A stretch of 64,000 bases of DNA from Bedellia somnulentella (GCA_963576735.1 OY755187.1:4774001-4838000), one strand, 5' to 3'; shown: positions 12,401 to 21,540, numbered from the stretch's first letter. The notes: generated from the letters alone by a model not told the origin. Made by a program: numbers and translations.

Positions 12401-15400
12401 TAGGTGCTCGCTCCGCTGCGCTACGCTCGCTCGTTTTATATATAATCTAACCTAACCTGCAGACAAAGAAAAGTTAGGTCACATTTAGTTAAATGTGACC
12501 TAACTTTTCTTTGTCTGCAGGGGGCATTCATCCCCCGGCCCCCCCCAAGCAAGGGGACTCTGCCCCCCTGCACCCCCCCGACATGCAATCAAGCAAGCAA
12601 GTATACATACAAAACAGGCATGCATCCGCGTTTTATTTATACAATTTTTCTAACATAAATAATATCTAGTTAAAGATTTTTACGATTTGTAAGACTATAA
12701 GTAAAGTTACTTCAGTCTTTTAAACCTATGGAATAATGAGATTATAGTAAAAGATATAGTTGGTAAAAGCAAAACATTCATTTTAATAATCTGGTTATAG
12801 TTTTTCTGGGAAGTGATACTTCTAGAAAATGTATTTATGTACTAATAAAGTTGTGGAAAATAAAGCATCTGTGATACGCAAATTCTGTGAACCGTTTTCT
12901 GAATGTTGAAATGCGGATTTAAAATATTCGAATATTCGAAATGTTACCATATATTATTAAATACATAAAAATAACGCGAATATTCGTCGATTGTATGGTA
13001 ATTTTTGACAGTAGGAAGTCTGTCGGGTTAGCTTGTATCTTTATAAACATGTAATAAAACTGCTTTCGATGTTTGGTTGGTAAAATTGTGGAATATATTA
13101 ATACAATAATGATTTTACAATAGTCATGCTGTGATTCTAAATCAATCAACTTTATTTTACGAGTATGATTGAACAATTAAAATTATATTAAAGAACAAAT
13201 TTGTCAATAATTGTCCTGAATCACTCTAATTCTTTATAGCAATCGCTTTGCATGAAATTTGATTGTCGCAACTACATTACAAATGCAGCGTATACCATAG
13301 ACAATACTTCAAAAGACTATAAACGATTTGATGTTTAGATTAATCACAAAGTGTAATTATAAGTTTGGGCGATGGAAAACGATATCAATCAAGGGCGCAC
13401 CCAGCTTTACGAAATTTAGGGGTGCCCATTTTAACGCTATATTTTTTGTGAATTATTGAACGACGATAAATTTAAGGTTTATCATAATCACGATTGATGG
13501 ATGTGAACGAAGCCAGATATGTTTGCCAGGATCATACAAAGTGGCGATCGATAGTCTCTGCCTACCCCAATGGGCGTGAGAATATGTATGTAAGTTAGCC
13601 AAATGAAATCCTCTGCTGGAAATGAACGTGCCGCAAAGATCTTCACTATGACCGGTCCTGTGCTGGTTGTCCATCGTCTATAGTAAAGCCATTTAATGGT
13701 ACAATCGAACCATTAAAATTGTACTTCTCTGCAAATTCCATTTAAGACATATGTATTTCGACCACTGTTTTATTTATAATAGACTAGGAACTAACACGAG
13801 AAGTGTAATTTTGGAACTAAATCATTTGAGTTTTATTTTATGGAGTAATTTCACAATCAACTTCCAAAAGTGGCTGAGGAATTTCTAATTCCAAAGCTCT
13901 GGCTACCCCGTTAAGGGATTTATAGCCGTGAGTATATGTATGTATGTAAGTATTTTCACAAATACTTATTTATTTTTCCTGCTAAGTTGAAAAGACTTTA
14001 AAAATCAAACGGACGACCTTGTTGGTAGTAATTTACCTAAAACTTATATTCTTAACTCTTAGTAGTATTTAAAAACTACAGCAATAAAAAAATAAGTTTG
14101 ATTAGAAATTGTTTCTTCAATTTTATGTTTAAGAAAATTTATTTTACATTGCTACACTTATGCCTAAACAATATTTAATTATGATATGTTTAAGACAGCA
14201 CTAAATTGGTTTAATGTCATATGATCCCGAAACTCCACTCTACATTTTATGTGAATATTATTTGTAACCTTAATATGACATAACATAACATAAACGTTCA
14301 CGCCGAATATCCCCGAAGGTGTTGGCAGAGGTACTAATACTTCTGAACATCACGTGACTTTGTCACCTGGTATTCAGAGTACCCACGTTTTATATATAAT
14401 ATGACTTTTATTAAAACAATTTTTCATATTGAGTGAAATTTCGATGGAGCCAGCCTTAGTATTTGTTGCATATACTTTGATATTTAGCGTTGATTAAAGC
14501 TCAGATAGGGCGCCTTAAAGAGTGACTTATGACACCAAAACACGCGATGCAAATACCAAAATAGGAAGGGCAGATATATTTCTATCTTTTTCGAATTGCA
14601 ATAAAATAAGCATTCATTAAGGCTGTCACTTAAGTGCTTTAGTCTTAATTAAAGTAGTGTCTTTGGAAGTGTGTTGCTTCGACTTAGGGCAATGACACTT
14701 TGTTTTCTTGCAATAAACGGAGAAGAGGAATGTTTTTGTTTATAAGTTACTCTTGTATTTGATAAAAATCAAATATAAATAAACGGAGAAGAGGAATGTT
14801 TTTGTTAATAAGTTACTCTTGTATTTGATAAAAATCAAATATAAGTATAATAAAAGAAAATATTTAATTATTTGCAAAAAATCATACCTGTTACTTTAAA
14901 CAGTTTCTTAAAACTCTCGTTAATATTTCATGTATACATATACGCGGTTTTGTATCTCAAGAAGGGGTACCCATAGCCAGAGCTTTTGAAGTTGAGTGGG
15001 GAAAAGATATAATTATTATTCTGCGAACATTCTAAACATTGCCATCAAAGTAATTAATAAAATTGTAAAAGTTATTATATTATTGGACCTTTAATATTCA
15101 TTTTATTCTGTTTCTTAATCTACTTTATTACTACTGCTCATGTTTTATAGATTTGAAAATCATGTACTTACTTTGTGCTTATCAAATTGTATGTCCCTAA
15201 GCCACGGATCAAACAGCAGCTTATCCGGTTCTATGTTGACAGGACTTTGCCTTCTTCCCTTGTTGCACATGCTCCATTGCGGGTTGATTAAACCCCAGAA
15301 ACCGGGACCTAAAATATGACAAAGACTTAAAAAAAGGAAATAGAATGCAACACTTATTATGATACGGATTTTCCCTCACTGTTAGCATCTATGATAAATA

Positions 15401-18400
15401 AACCACACATATGTCTTTAGAAAAGACGATTTAGTGTAGGCCCGACCCGGGATTGGAACACTAGTCGTTTGCACGATAACCGGTGTTCTACCCATTGAGC
15501 TATCACGTCGTCAAGTATAAGGTAAGTAACTATTTCTTTAAATCTACAACTAGATTAAGATAAAAAAAATAGCTCAGTGGAAACACAACTGGTTGTCATA
15601 CAGGAGACAGGAGTTCAATTGTGATTCGGTTGTGGATTTTTCACAAAATCGTATCTTTTTATATTGTTAATCTAACAAAGTTGTTATGGTGAACTAAAAC
15701 ATCGCTTTGAAACCCATATGGCTGAGTTTCAATTTGTTATGTGACAGTGTATTACTCGTAGTGATAAGCATTGAGTTGCCAGTTGATGATGAAAAGAAAG
15801 AGCTTTCGTCCAAATTAACGAGCAATAGTCTCTGCTTATCCCAATGAGAGTCAATGTCGTGAACCTAAGTAAATAAATAAGGATATCATCGAGTTCCATA
15901 TCAAAGCAAAGTAATGTAATGAATCTTTTTGAAAGCATTTTCCCTTAACTTGCGTTACAAACTATTTCTTTGTTAAATCGACTGAAAGACCGTTTTTCCA
16001 AATCAATTCTATTCACAACAAAAACCTTTAGAACTGAAATGTATTCAAAACTATGTAACTTTTCTAATTTTCTATTATCACTCTTATGCCTATAGTAATA
16101 AGGGTTTCAACTTGCCTTCAAATATTACAGCTGAATTCCCCTGGTCGTTAAGATTCTATCTTGTGTCATTAAACAGCCCATGGTATGTCATCGGGATATC
16201 TCAACTAGAAATTAGGCTCCTATCTTTATGATATCTGCCTTTGTACGAGGGATACATAGAAATTGCAGGTTTGATTAGAGATAGCAGTTTGAAAAGCGTA
16301 GATAATATTAAATTTAATATTGAATGTGAATAGATTTACAGTATATCAAAATTATGGTTCCCCTATTTTGTATGCGCGATTACAACCTAGTTTAAGTGAT
16401 TTATCAATTTGGACTTCGATTGTATGGGAGGTTTATAAGAAATATAAATTTGAGAGATCGAATGGTAGGAATTCAATTGCAAATGATATTAAGCCTTAGC
16501 AGTCTAGTTTCAAATTCGTTATTCTATTTACCATTTCAATATAATTTGTGAATTAACATTTTGAAGAAAATTAGGGTATAGTCATTCTCACAGCCCATAT
16601 ACGTCCCCACCAAGGGGCTCGAGCCTACCCTATATAGGGTGATTTGGCCATAGTCCACCACGCTGGCCAATTGCGGGTTGGCAGACTAACGACTACTACC
16701 GTAATAGTAGCCGGGACCGACGGCTTAACGTGTCCTCCGAATCACTGAGTAGTACTTTTGTTTAATGTCAGATTCTAGTTATTATTTTAGTATGTTATCA
16801 ATATTATTTAAGTTAGATGGTTTTATTAGTAAATCGTTATAATCAATTTCATTAATATCAAATTAATGACTCAGCAAGTATCTTTAAACATATTTAAAGA
16901 TAAATTAAAATCTCATTTTTTTAAGACCTTAGGTTGGTAGATTTTATAATGGTAAGTATATGTCTATATTAGTATTTATTATACAATATAAACAATTATT
17001 ATATATTTATATATATACATATGTGTGTATATTTATTAAGAAGAAGTATATTTAATATAATTACTATACATATTGGATATATAAATTAATATTTAGGTTA
17101 GGGTTGTAAATAGGTTGTGTGTGTTTAGTTAAGTTTGGTTTTATTTGCATATTAATTTTCAATGACTTCTGTTTAAGAGTTTTATACTTGTTTTTCCTCA
17201 CCATGAAGGTTGACTGGAAGAAATCGCGTTAAGGCGATAAGTCCGCCTTTGTGTACTTAGTCCTAATGATCTGTACCTATATAAAAACATTGTATTTGTA
17301 TGCAATAAAGTGTTTAATAATATGTTGAAGAATTAAAAAATTAATTAAAGCTATTATAAGCTAAGACCCACAATTTTATTTTATTATATAGATTTTTTAT
17401 GGCCCATTACTACATCTGTGCTTTACAAAAAATATATATAAAAAAAACATTCTTATGACAATTGCATGGTATATTTTACATACATGCATATACGTACGGC
17501 ATTTATCCCTAGAAGAGGTAGCCAGAGCCGAGGATTTAGAAATTCCTCAACCACTTTTAGAAGTTCCGTGGGGAAAAGATGGTGAAATAAAGGTTTTTGG
17601 TGATGGGTCTCCAACCGCATCGCCCAATAATCCCTTAAAAGCCCCAATACCGTAAGTCGCCTCTTACGCACACCCACCGGAAGAATTGGAGTAGTGCTAT
17701 TCTGAGCCGACACTACACAGCTATATATTATATATATTTTACATACTTAATTCAATACGAGTGTGAAACCTTCATTTGGAAATCGACATAAAAAATATAC
17801 ATACATAATGAAATCATATAGATAGGGAACTAAATGAACTTAATTTGGTAGCATTACTAGGCAGAGGACGTTTATAAAACAATGTATTAAACAATTGCAT
17901 TTACCATAAAATCAATAGTTAAAGTTACAAAGAGATAAAATACAACGAAAAATATCCATCAATGTAGTCCGGGTTTCTCAGTATTTTCCTGCTTCGCTAA
18001 GTAATCACATTTAACGAGGCCAACAATACAATATTAGATATGATCATGAAACTTTTTTCTGTCACAAAAAGGAAGACATTAAAGATAAGGATGTGACCCG
18101 AAAAAATAATCATCGAAAGTGGCGTAACAAAAGTATCGATAAAAATTCGGGCGACCGCAAAATTTGGTCATCGTAGCGCATCGACTCGGAGCTAATATCG
18201 CATTAGACAGACGAGTCTGTTAAAGAGAAAAAGAGTACTCATTTCATCATCATTGTGGGTGGTACTAATTTTCTTATCATGTGATTTATTTTTAATGTGA
18301 TAGAAAAGAGTAAAGTAAGGCTTAGCATATTTTCAATGGCGCCTGAAATCGATAGCATCTGTATCAACTCAGGTTTCCTTTAATGGTTTCAAATCGATTA

Positions 18401-20649
18401 AATGATAGTAATTAAACAATATTTTAAGGTAAATGAATGTTTGTATATGTTTGGTAAGTTTTTTTAAACAGTTCATGGATAGTCAAACATAACATAGGTA
18501 AGTTCATAAAAGTGTTGTTTACTTAGATGTAATATTTCAAGTCTTTTTATGGTTTCCAAGTTTTTCAAACATTATGTTATAAATTATTATTAGTAATGCA
18601 ATATTACAGATTTAAGTATAAAACACGTCAAAATATTTCTGTTAAATAATTACAAAACGCATTGTCGTCGAGTTTTCTTATTATTTTGGTTAAAATTTTT
18701 AATGTTTTCATCCACATTATTTTTTACAAGTTGTCTGCTTCTTTATTTTACTTTTCTAACAAATTTGAGGCTCCAATCTAAAATAACAAGAACACAAACT
18801 CTTCATACAATATCTAATCATAGTTTTACAACATAAAGGGCCGGGAGTTAGGACACTATCGAATGTCATTACAAGAACATTACACTCCATCGAATTTATC
18901 AATTCATCGAATTGACGTCTCACCCTTTATTCGATTTCGTTGGTTACACAGTATACATTCAAGTTGATTTTTGAATATAAAAGGGTTTTATATGACTGCT
19001 TATAAGATTATATTTTTTGTTAGATAGTTTTATCCCATTATGGAAGGATGGTTTTTAAGTATATTGTGCTATGCCATAGTAATTACAAGACGATAGTTTT
19101 AGGGAATAATTATGGCTCACATATTTTAATATACACATATTAGCCGTGTAGTGTCGGTTTAGAATAACACTACCCCATTTCTACCCGTGGGTGATCGTAA
19201 GAGGCGACTAAGGGTATAGGGGCTTATTAAGTGATTTTTGGGCGATGTGGTTGGAGACCCGTCACCAAAAACATTTATTATTACCATCTTTTCCCCAATC
19301 AACTACCAAAAGTGGCTGAGGAATTTTTCATTCAAAAGCTCTGGCTACCCTGTTAAGGGATTTATAGCCGTGAGTATATGTATGTAAGTATGTATGTATA
19401 TTTTAATAATTTTTCTGGTATAGTTTTAATATTGTAGTTTGTGTTTTTCTTTAACTTTCCACCATATTTATTTGATTATCCAAGTAAGCCCAAATTACAT
19501 TATCATCATTAGTAACATATTTCAATGTAAATGCATATCAATTTCTAGTAGTAGTTGTAACTACTAGAAAATCTAACAATAATGATATCCAGTGAAAAAA
19601 GCATCACAAAAGTCGCAATTCAAGCAATTCGCAATTGCGTGTAGTATCGGCTTAGAATAGCATTCTCCGGTGGGTGTACGTAAGAGGCGACTAACGGAAT
19701 TGGGGCTTTTAAGGGATTTTTGGGCGATGCGGTTGGAGAGCCATCACCAACAACCTTTATTTTACCAACTTTTCCCCATCAACTTTCCAAAAGTGGCTGA
19801 GGAATTTCTAATTCCTTAGCTGTGGCTAACCCTTCTAGGGATTTATAGCCGTAAGTATATGTATATGTATGTATGTATGTATGTTGTACAAACAAGGACA
19901 ACCTTACTTTTATTTTAATTAATATATTACCTGATATTCCATCGTATGTCCACCATTCTTCCCAGCTACCTGATATATCTGTAAAAAAATAATAGGAAAT
20001 ATAATTATATGTCGATTGGAGATTTTAAGTGATTTTTATTAAACTATAAATTCAATTGCAATCTGATATTATTCTAAATTTATTAATACTAAACATTTAA
20101 TAAGGTTTTGTTATTCTGTTCATACTACAAACATTTAGATACGGAATTAGTATTTCCCATTGGTATATTGGATACTATCAATCGCCATTTTTCTATACTA
20201 CATTAAATAACATAAACATAAACGTTCACGCCGAATATCTCCGAAGGGGTTGGCAGAGATGCTAATACTTCTGAACATCACGTGATTTAGTCACCCGGTG
20301 TTCAGAGTACCCACGTTTTGCATGGACAGTGTACTCAAGTGATAGGGGGCAGGCCTATCGCCGTTGTGTACGAATACACTGTCACATGACTAAGTACAAC
20401 TCAGCCATGTGGGTTTCCTCACGATGTTTTCCCTCACCGTTAACAACCATGATAATTTAACCACACATATGCCTTTAGAAAAGACAAATGTAGTGTAGGC
20501 CTGACCCGGCATTTGAACACTAGTCGCTTACACGTTAACCGGTGTTCTACCGATTGAGCTATCACGTCGTACATTAAATAATATGAAATCAACATACCTT
20601 TGACTGAAACGCAGAATAACGTGAAGACAAATAAGAAGCATTGTCGCAT
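6257..20649 (-). CDS. Carbonic anhydrase-related protein, CA10/CA11 type (spliced, 3' end outside window)
   Basis: Seven coding exons (20649-20598, 19978-19931, 15308-15172, 11729-11538, 7919-7824, 7479-7413, 6411-6257) join in phase into 249 codons with GT/AG boundaries throughout. The protein starts with a signal peptide (MRQCFLFVFTLFCVSVKG), then SWEEWWTYDG, WGLINPQWSMCNKG, GRRQSPVNIEP, GSEHQIDHHTFPGE and HPGCWETAVWIVFNKP. These mark the alpha-carbonic anhydrase fold of the secreted CA10/CA11 branch. Two of the three zinc histidines are replaced: the QFHFHWG motif reads EIYFHYG (first His is Tyr) and the third site reads GEIQLY (His is Gln). It should therefore not hydrate CO2. Vertebrate CA10/11 are secreted neuronal ligands of neurexins; a similar role here is inference. 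The family's last ~60 residues are missing and must lie left of position 1. Confidence 0.93.
6570..6665 (+). mobile_element. S3 repeat, 5'-truncated
   Basis: Matches CGAAGCTAGAGAGGTTTG, GGATCGTACAAAG and TCTGCCTACCCTAATGGG then GGCGTGAGTATA. Located in intron 6 of the CA-related gene. Confidence 0.6.
6830..6995. repeat. Fragment of interspersed repeat ending CTCCTTTTTTTGAAGTCGGTT
   Basis: The right edge (about 6966-6990) carries CTCCTTTTTTTGAAGTCGG, which recurs at 26761-26781. GAAGTCGGTT also forms the ends of the foldback at 25.3-25.9 kb. This terminus is abundant in lepidopteran genomes; the element class is not clear from sequence alone. Confidence 0.45.
7084..7200 (-). mobile_element. 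S1 SINE, 3' fragment
   Basis: Contains AACGTTCACGCCGAATATCC, the CCCCGAAGGGG hairpin and the CACGTGACATTGTCAC segment, then breaks off at about 7200. Inserted in intron 6. Confidence 0.75.
7413..7479 (-). CDS. CA-related protein exon 6
   Basis: 67 nt between acceptor TTTTAG and donor GTAAGT; encodes IGEPTNNELRLITSAFNKVI plus YR and the first base of a Gly codon, joining exon 7 in phase 1. Confidence 0.92.
7824..7919 (-). CDS. CA-related protein exon 5
   Basis: 96 nt, 32 codons, phase 0 on both sides (acceptor TTTTCAG, donor GTAAGT). It begins IQLYGFNKELYHNMSEAQHK. The residue at the third zinc-ligand position is Gln in GE|IQLY, as in CA10/CA11. Confidence 0.93.
7976..8345 (+). mobile_element. 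S1 SINE, near full length
   Basis: It begins with a tRNA-like head (A box TAGCCCAGTGGGTAGAAC, B box GTTCAAATCC). The body has CATCGTGAGGAAACACACAT and TATCACGTGAGTACACTGTC. It ends at the CCCCTTCGGGG hairpin, GGCGTGAACG and an irregular TATGCTTAT tail. Best reference copy for the family in this window. Located in intron 4 of the CA-related gene. Confidence 0.85.
8362..8440 (+). mobile_element. S3 repeat, diverged 5' part
   Basis: Matches the S3 5' region (AGGATAAAAGAGCATGTATGA), then loses similarity. Confidence 0.45.
8450..8950 (+). mobile_element. Older S1 SINE split by an S2 insertion
   Basis: A diverged S1 body runs 8450-8641 and resumes at 8894-8950 with CTGCCAACCCTTTCAGGGAT and GGCGTGAACG. 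The break is filled by an S2 copy, and the 14-bp target AGAAGTATTAGTAC is present on both sides. Confidence 0.8.
8642..8893 (-). mobile_element. S2 repeat (subfamily A), full length, nested in S1
   Basis: Runs from tail (TACATAAATACATATACTCA) to head (CACTACACAGC). It is flanked by the 14-bp duplication AGAAGTATTAGTAC at 8628-8641 and 8894-8907. This is clear evidence that S2 moves by retroposition with target duplication. Confidence 0.88.
9054..9172. mobile_element. Small MITE-like element with GCTAGTACGAGCG ends
   Basis: Imperfect 13-bp terminal inverted repeats at 9054-9066 and 9160-9172. The interior (TAGAATGAGATGACAGTATA, ACTTACTTAGTATC on the other strand) matches the reverse complement of 40676-40807. 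Confidence 0.6.
9276..9470 (-). mobile_element. S3 repeat, near full length
   Basis: Contains, on the plus strand, CCATTGGGGTAGGCAGAGGC, then CGTTTACATCCATCAATCTT and CATGCTCTTTTATTCTTCAC, then CGGACGCCTGCCTTTTTGAG. This gives the S3 order in reverse. The open frames here are repeat-internal and not genes. Confidence 0.7.
9888..10068 (-). mobile_element. S2 repeat (A) with internal deletion
   Basis: Both ends are recognisable (TATACTCACGCCTATAAATC; GGGGTAGTGCTATTCTAAGC) but about 70 bp of the middle is missing. Confidence 0.75.
10069..10808. other. AT-rich intron 4 sequence with a short tandem duplication
   Basis: Between 10245 and 10350 a 54-bp unit (ACAAAAATAAGTTATCAAAT...) occurs twice in tandem. 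No coding exon or known repeat was seen in the rest. Confidence 0.6.
10809..11068 (+). mobile_element. S2 repeat (subfamily C)
   Basis: Starts GCCGTGTAGTGCCGGCTTAG and ends CTACTCCTTTTTGGGATTTA then TATGTATGTATG. Middle is diverged. Confidence 0.75.
11241..11400. mobile_element. Collapsed T element (tRNA-like inverted dimer)
   Basis: Left arm 11244-11288 (ACTAATAAATAAAGG ... TTTCGACACC) is the inverse of right arm 11331-11364 (GGTGTCGAAATTTTTCC ... TTATTAGT). Only a short tRNA-derived loop with TCGCGGGTTCCATCCC separates them. The tail AGTAATGATCCCAACATGTG matches the tails of the T copies at 42.5 and 43.1 kb. Sits in intron 4 of the CA-related gene, about 140 bp downstream of exon 4. Confidence 0.7.
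11538..11729 (-). CDS. CA-related protein exon 4
   Basis: 192 nt, 64 codons, phase 0 to phase 0 (acceptor TTTCCCAG, donor GTAAGT). It encodes VSGVLHNTGQSLVLRVEKDS through GSEHQIDHHTFPGE. This exon holds the first two zinc-ligand positions: EEIYFHYG has Tyr at the first and keeps His at the second. Opening reading frames past 11538 toward 11508 are intron. Confidence 0.95.
11768..11820 (+). mobile_element. S3 repeat fragment
   Basis: AAAGACAGGTGCCTAAAGTA followed by GGAATAAAGGTCATGTATAA matches the S3 5' part; truncated. Lies about 40 bp upstream of exon 4. Confidence 0.5.
11821..12299. other. AT-rich intron 3 sequence
   Basis: No exon, tRNA or known repeat was recognised; short frames here lack coding character. 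Confidence 0.4.
12300..12950. repeat. Hairpin-containing repeat, long copy
   Basis: Includes AAGCAAGCAAGTATGCATAT, GGTGCTCGCTCCGCTGCGC and a perfect palindrome at 12456-12521. C-runs follow (12535-12590), then a second AAGCAAGCAAGTATACATAC block and, at 12915-12950, GGATTTAAAATATTC..CGAAATGTTACC. A shorter copy at 60905-61150 shares the start, the TAAATGTGACCTAAC arm and the end, so this is a mobile or dispersed unit of unknown class. Confidence 0.6.
12456..12521. repeat. Perfect 32-bp-arm palindrome with 2-nt loop
   Basis: Arm CCTGCAGACAAAGAAAAGTT... (12456-12487), loop GT, and exact inverse arm to 12521. Confidence 0.9.
12951..13503. other. AT-rich intron 3 sequence
   Basis: Nothing recognisable; short open frames look random. 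Confidence 0.4.
13504..13600 (+). mobile_element. S3 repeat, 5'-truncated
   Basis: GTGAACGAAGCCAGATATG, CCAGGATCATACAAAGTGGC, CTCTGCCTACCCCAATGGGC and GTGAGAATATGTATGTAAG give the S3 3' half and tail. Confidence 0.7.
13853..13948 (+). mobile_element. S2 repeat (B), 5'-truncated
   Basis: Has AACTTCCAAAAGTGGCTGAG, CTACCCCGTTAAGGGATT and GCCGTGAGTATATGTATG. Confidence 0.8.
13949..14281. other. AT-rich intron 3 sequence
   Basis: No recognisable feature. Confidence 0.4.
14282..14394 (-). mobile_element. S1 SINE, 3' fragment
   Basis: Starts at the tail AACATAACATAAACGTTCAC and ends at TACCCACGTTTTA. Confidence 0.75.
14712..14845. repeat. 66-bp tandem duplication
   Basis: AATAAACGGAGAAGAGGAAT and the following ~46 bases occur twice, offset by exactly 66 bp, with very few differences. 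Confidence 0.85.
14932..15020 (-). mobile_element. S2 repeat, diverged 3' fragment
   Basis: TATACATATACGCGG, GAAGGGGTACCCATAGCCAG and GTTGAGTGGGGAAAAGAT. Confidence 0.55.
15172..15308 (-). CDS. CA-related protein exon 3
   Basis: 137 nt between acceptor ATATTTTAG and donor GTAAGT. Encodes GPGFWGLINPQWSMCNKG, GRRQSPVNIEPDKLLFDPWL and RDIQFDKHK. The FWGLINP..C.KG.RQSPVNI signature is characteristic of the CA10/CA11 branch. Confidence 0.95.
15365..15515 (-). mobile_element. S1 SINE, 5' (tRNA head) fragment
   Basis: TTTTCCCTCACTGTTAGC, CACACATATGTCTTTAGAAA, CCCGACCCGGGATTGGAACA and GAGCTATCACGTCGTC form the head half in reverse; the 3' half is absent. About 60 bp upstream of exon 3's acceptor. 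Confidence 0.75.
15568..15865 (+). mobile_element. Very diverged S1-like SINE followed by S3 fragment
   Basis: 15568-15770 reads as a tRNA-like head (ATAGCTCAGTGGAAACAC; B box GGAGTTCAATTGTGATTC) with AAACCCATATGGCTGAG and GTGACAGTGTATT. 15786-15865 has S3-type CAATAGTCTCTGCTTATCCC and AATGAGAG. Both are old by divergence. Confidence 0.5.
15866..16569. other. AT-rich intron 2 sequence
   Basis: No recognised feature. Confidence 0.4.
16570..16745. repeat. Unclassified dispersed repeat (GCCGTCGGTCCCGGCTACTA type)
   Basis: CACGCTGGCCAATTGCGGG, TTGGCAGACTAACGACTACT and GTAGCCGGGACCGACGGC. The inverse of this segment occurs at 38183-38300. GC-richer than its surroundings; class unknown, possibly a LINE tail. 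Confidence 0.6.
16746..17468. other. Strongly AT-rich intron 2 sequence
   Basis: Runs of TATATA and simple sequence; no exon or repeat recognised. Confidence 0.4.
17469..17728 (-). mobile_element. S2 repeat (A), full length
   Basis: From CATACATGCATATACGTACG through CCTAGAAGAGGTAGCCAGAG to GCCGACACTACACAGC. The short open frames on both strands are shadows of the repeat. Confidence 0.85.
17729..19142. other. Unassigned intron 2 sequence, 1.4 kb without known repeats
   Basis: The longest S-family-free part of the CA-related gene. It has a less AT-rich patch at 18100-18230 (GAAAGTGGCGTAACAAAAG; ATCGTAGCGCATCGACTCGG) with no coding potential that I can see. Confidence 0.4.
19143..19400 (+). 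mobile_element. S2 repeat (B), full length
   Basis: GCCGTGTAGTGTCGGTTTAG, CCCGTGGGTGATCGTAAG and CTACCCTGTTAAGGGATT, ending in (TATG)n. An 11-bp ATATTTTAATA near both edges may be the target duplication. Confidence 0.85.
19636..19885 (+). mobile_element. S2 repeat (A)
   Basis: CGTGTAGTATCGGCTTAGAA with a ~15-bp deletion near the 5' end, then a complete body and CCCTTCTAGGGATTTATAGC plus (TATG)n. Ends about 45 bp from exon 2's donor. Confidence 0.85.
19931..19978 (-). CDS. CA-related protein exon 2
   Basis: A 48-nt micro-exon (acceptor TTTTTTACAG, donor GTAATA) encoding ISGSWEEWWTYDGIS. SWEEWWTYDGISG is the CA10/CA11 N-terminal signature. Phase 1 at both ends, so skipping it would keep the frame. 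Confidence 0.93.
20212..20570 (-). mobile_element. S1 SINE, full length, in intron 1
   Basis: From tail ACATAAACATAAACGTTCAC through the CCGAAGGGG hairpin to the tRNA head TACCGATTGAGCTATCACGT. Ends 27 bp from the donor of exon 1. Confidence 0.88.
20598..20649 (-). CDS. CA-related protein exon 1 (start codon and signal peptide)
   Basis: ATG at 20649 begins MRQCFLFVFTLFCVSVK, a short basic start followed by a hydrophobic core, i.e. a secretory signal. Donor GTATGT follows 20598. A good acceptor (TGTTACAG before 20692) suggests this exon has about 43 nt of 5' UTR and that another noncoding exon lies further right. An upstream ATG with a five-codon frame occurs in this leader. Confidence 0.9.
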
Positions 20650-20746
20650 CGTGGTTTTGAGAAATCAAATGATTAACTTCATCTGTGTAACCTGTAACAA
20701 TGAGAAACAAATATAAATGTGAAACATACATTTAATATAAAATATG

Positions 20747-21075
20747 TCTAGTGTTCGAATCCTGGGTCGGGCCTACACCAATTTGTCTTCTCTAAAGACA
20801 TATGTGTGGTTAATTTATCATGGTTGTTAACGGTGAGGGAAAACATCGTGAGGAAACCCACATGGCTGAGTTGTACTTAGTCATGTGACAGTGTATTTGT
20901 ACAAAACGGCGATAGGCTTGCCCCCTATCACGTGAGTACACTGTCCATGCAAAACGTGGGTACTCTGAACACCAGGTGACAAAGTCACGTGATGTTCAGA
21001 AGTATTAGTATCTCTGCCAACCCCTTCGGGGATATTCGGCGTGAACGTTTATGTTATGTTATGTTATGTTATATA
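20747..21075 (+). mobile_element. S1 SINE, lacking most of the tRNA head
   Basis: Starts at CTAGTGTTCGAATCCTGGG (B box) and runs through the body to GGCGTGAACG and (TATGTT)n. It is opposite in orientation to the copy at 20212-20570, so the two flank exon 1 as an inverted pair. Confidence 0.88.
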
Positions 21076-21421
21076 ATACAGAACTGTTAATATATGTAAT
21101 AATGCAAGCTAAAAAGTCAATGATCAAATCAGTAAACAAGAGGATAACCATGAAACACACATTTAGATCAATTACGAATGTTCTTTCTGCAATAGTGTTT
21201 AAATAATAAATGGAAATGTATGAAAATATTCACGTTTGAACATGAAACTTGAGAGATTTGAAGAATGTTCACAAAGTCTCCATCTACCCCAATAGTAACA
21301 AGTGGCGTAAGGCCTATCTATACTTATAAATCTATTTATAGAGATAACAGGTAGATGATGCGTGAGGTCGTTGGCAAAAACATGTCCTGTAAACGACTAA
21401 GACGAAAATAAGGATATCATA
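21076..21421. other. Unassigned; weak S3 trace
   Basis: Around 21255-21320 AGTCTCCATCTACCCCAATA and AAGTGGCGTAAG resemble a decayed S3 3' end. Nothing else recognised. Confidence 0.35.
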
Positions 21422-21540
21422 ATGCATACATACATACATACATATACTCACGGCTATAAATCCCTAAAAGGGGTAGCCAGAGCTAAGGAATTAGAAATTC
21501 TTCAGCCACTTTTGGAAAGTTGTGTGGGAAAAAGATGATG
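21422..21540 (-). mobile_element. S2 repeat (A), 5'-truncated
   Basis: (CATA)n tail, TATACTCACGGCTATAAATC, CCCTAAAAGGGGTAGCCAGA; stops at the GGGAAAAAGATG position. Confidence 0.8.

Noticed and set aside
17453..17713. Short frames in S2 copies (also 33367, 34050, 38354, 44370, 57538 and others)
   Set aside because: They translate the same S2 sequence in several places (e.g. GDVVGDPSPKTFI), with no start conservation; repeat-derived noise.
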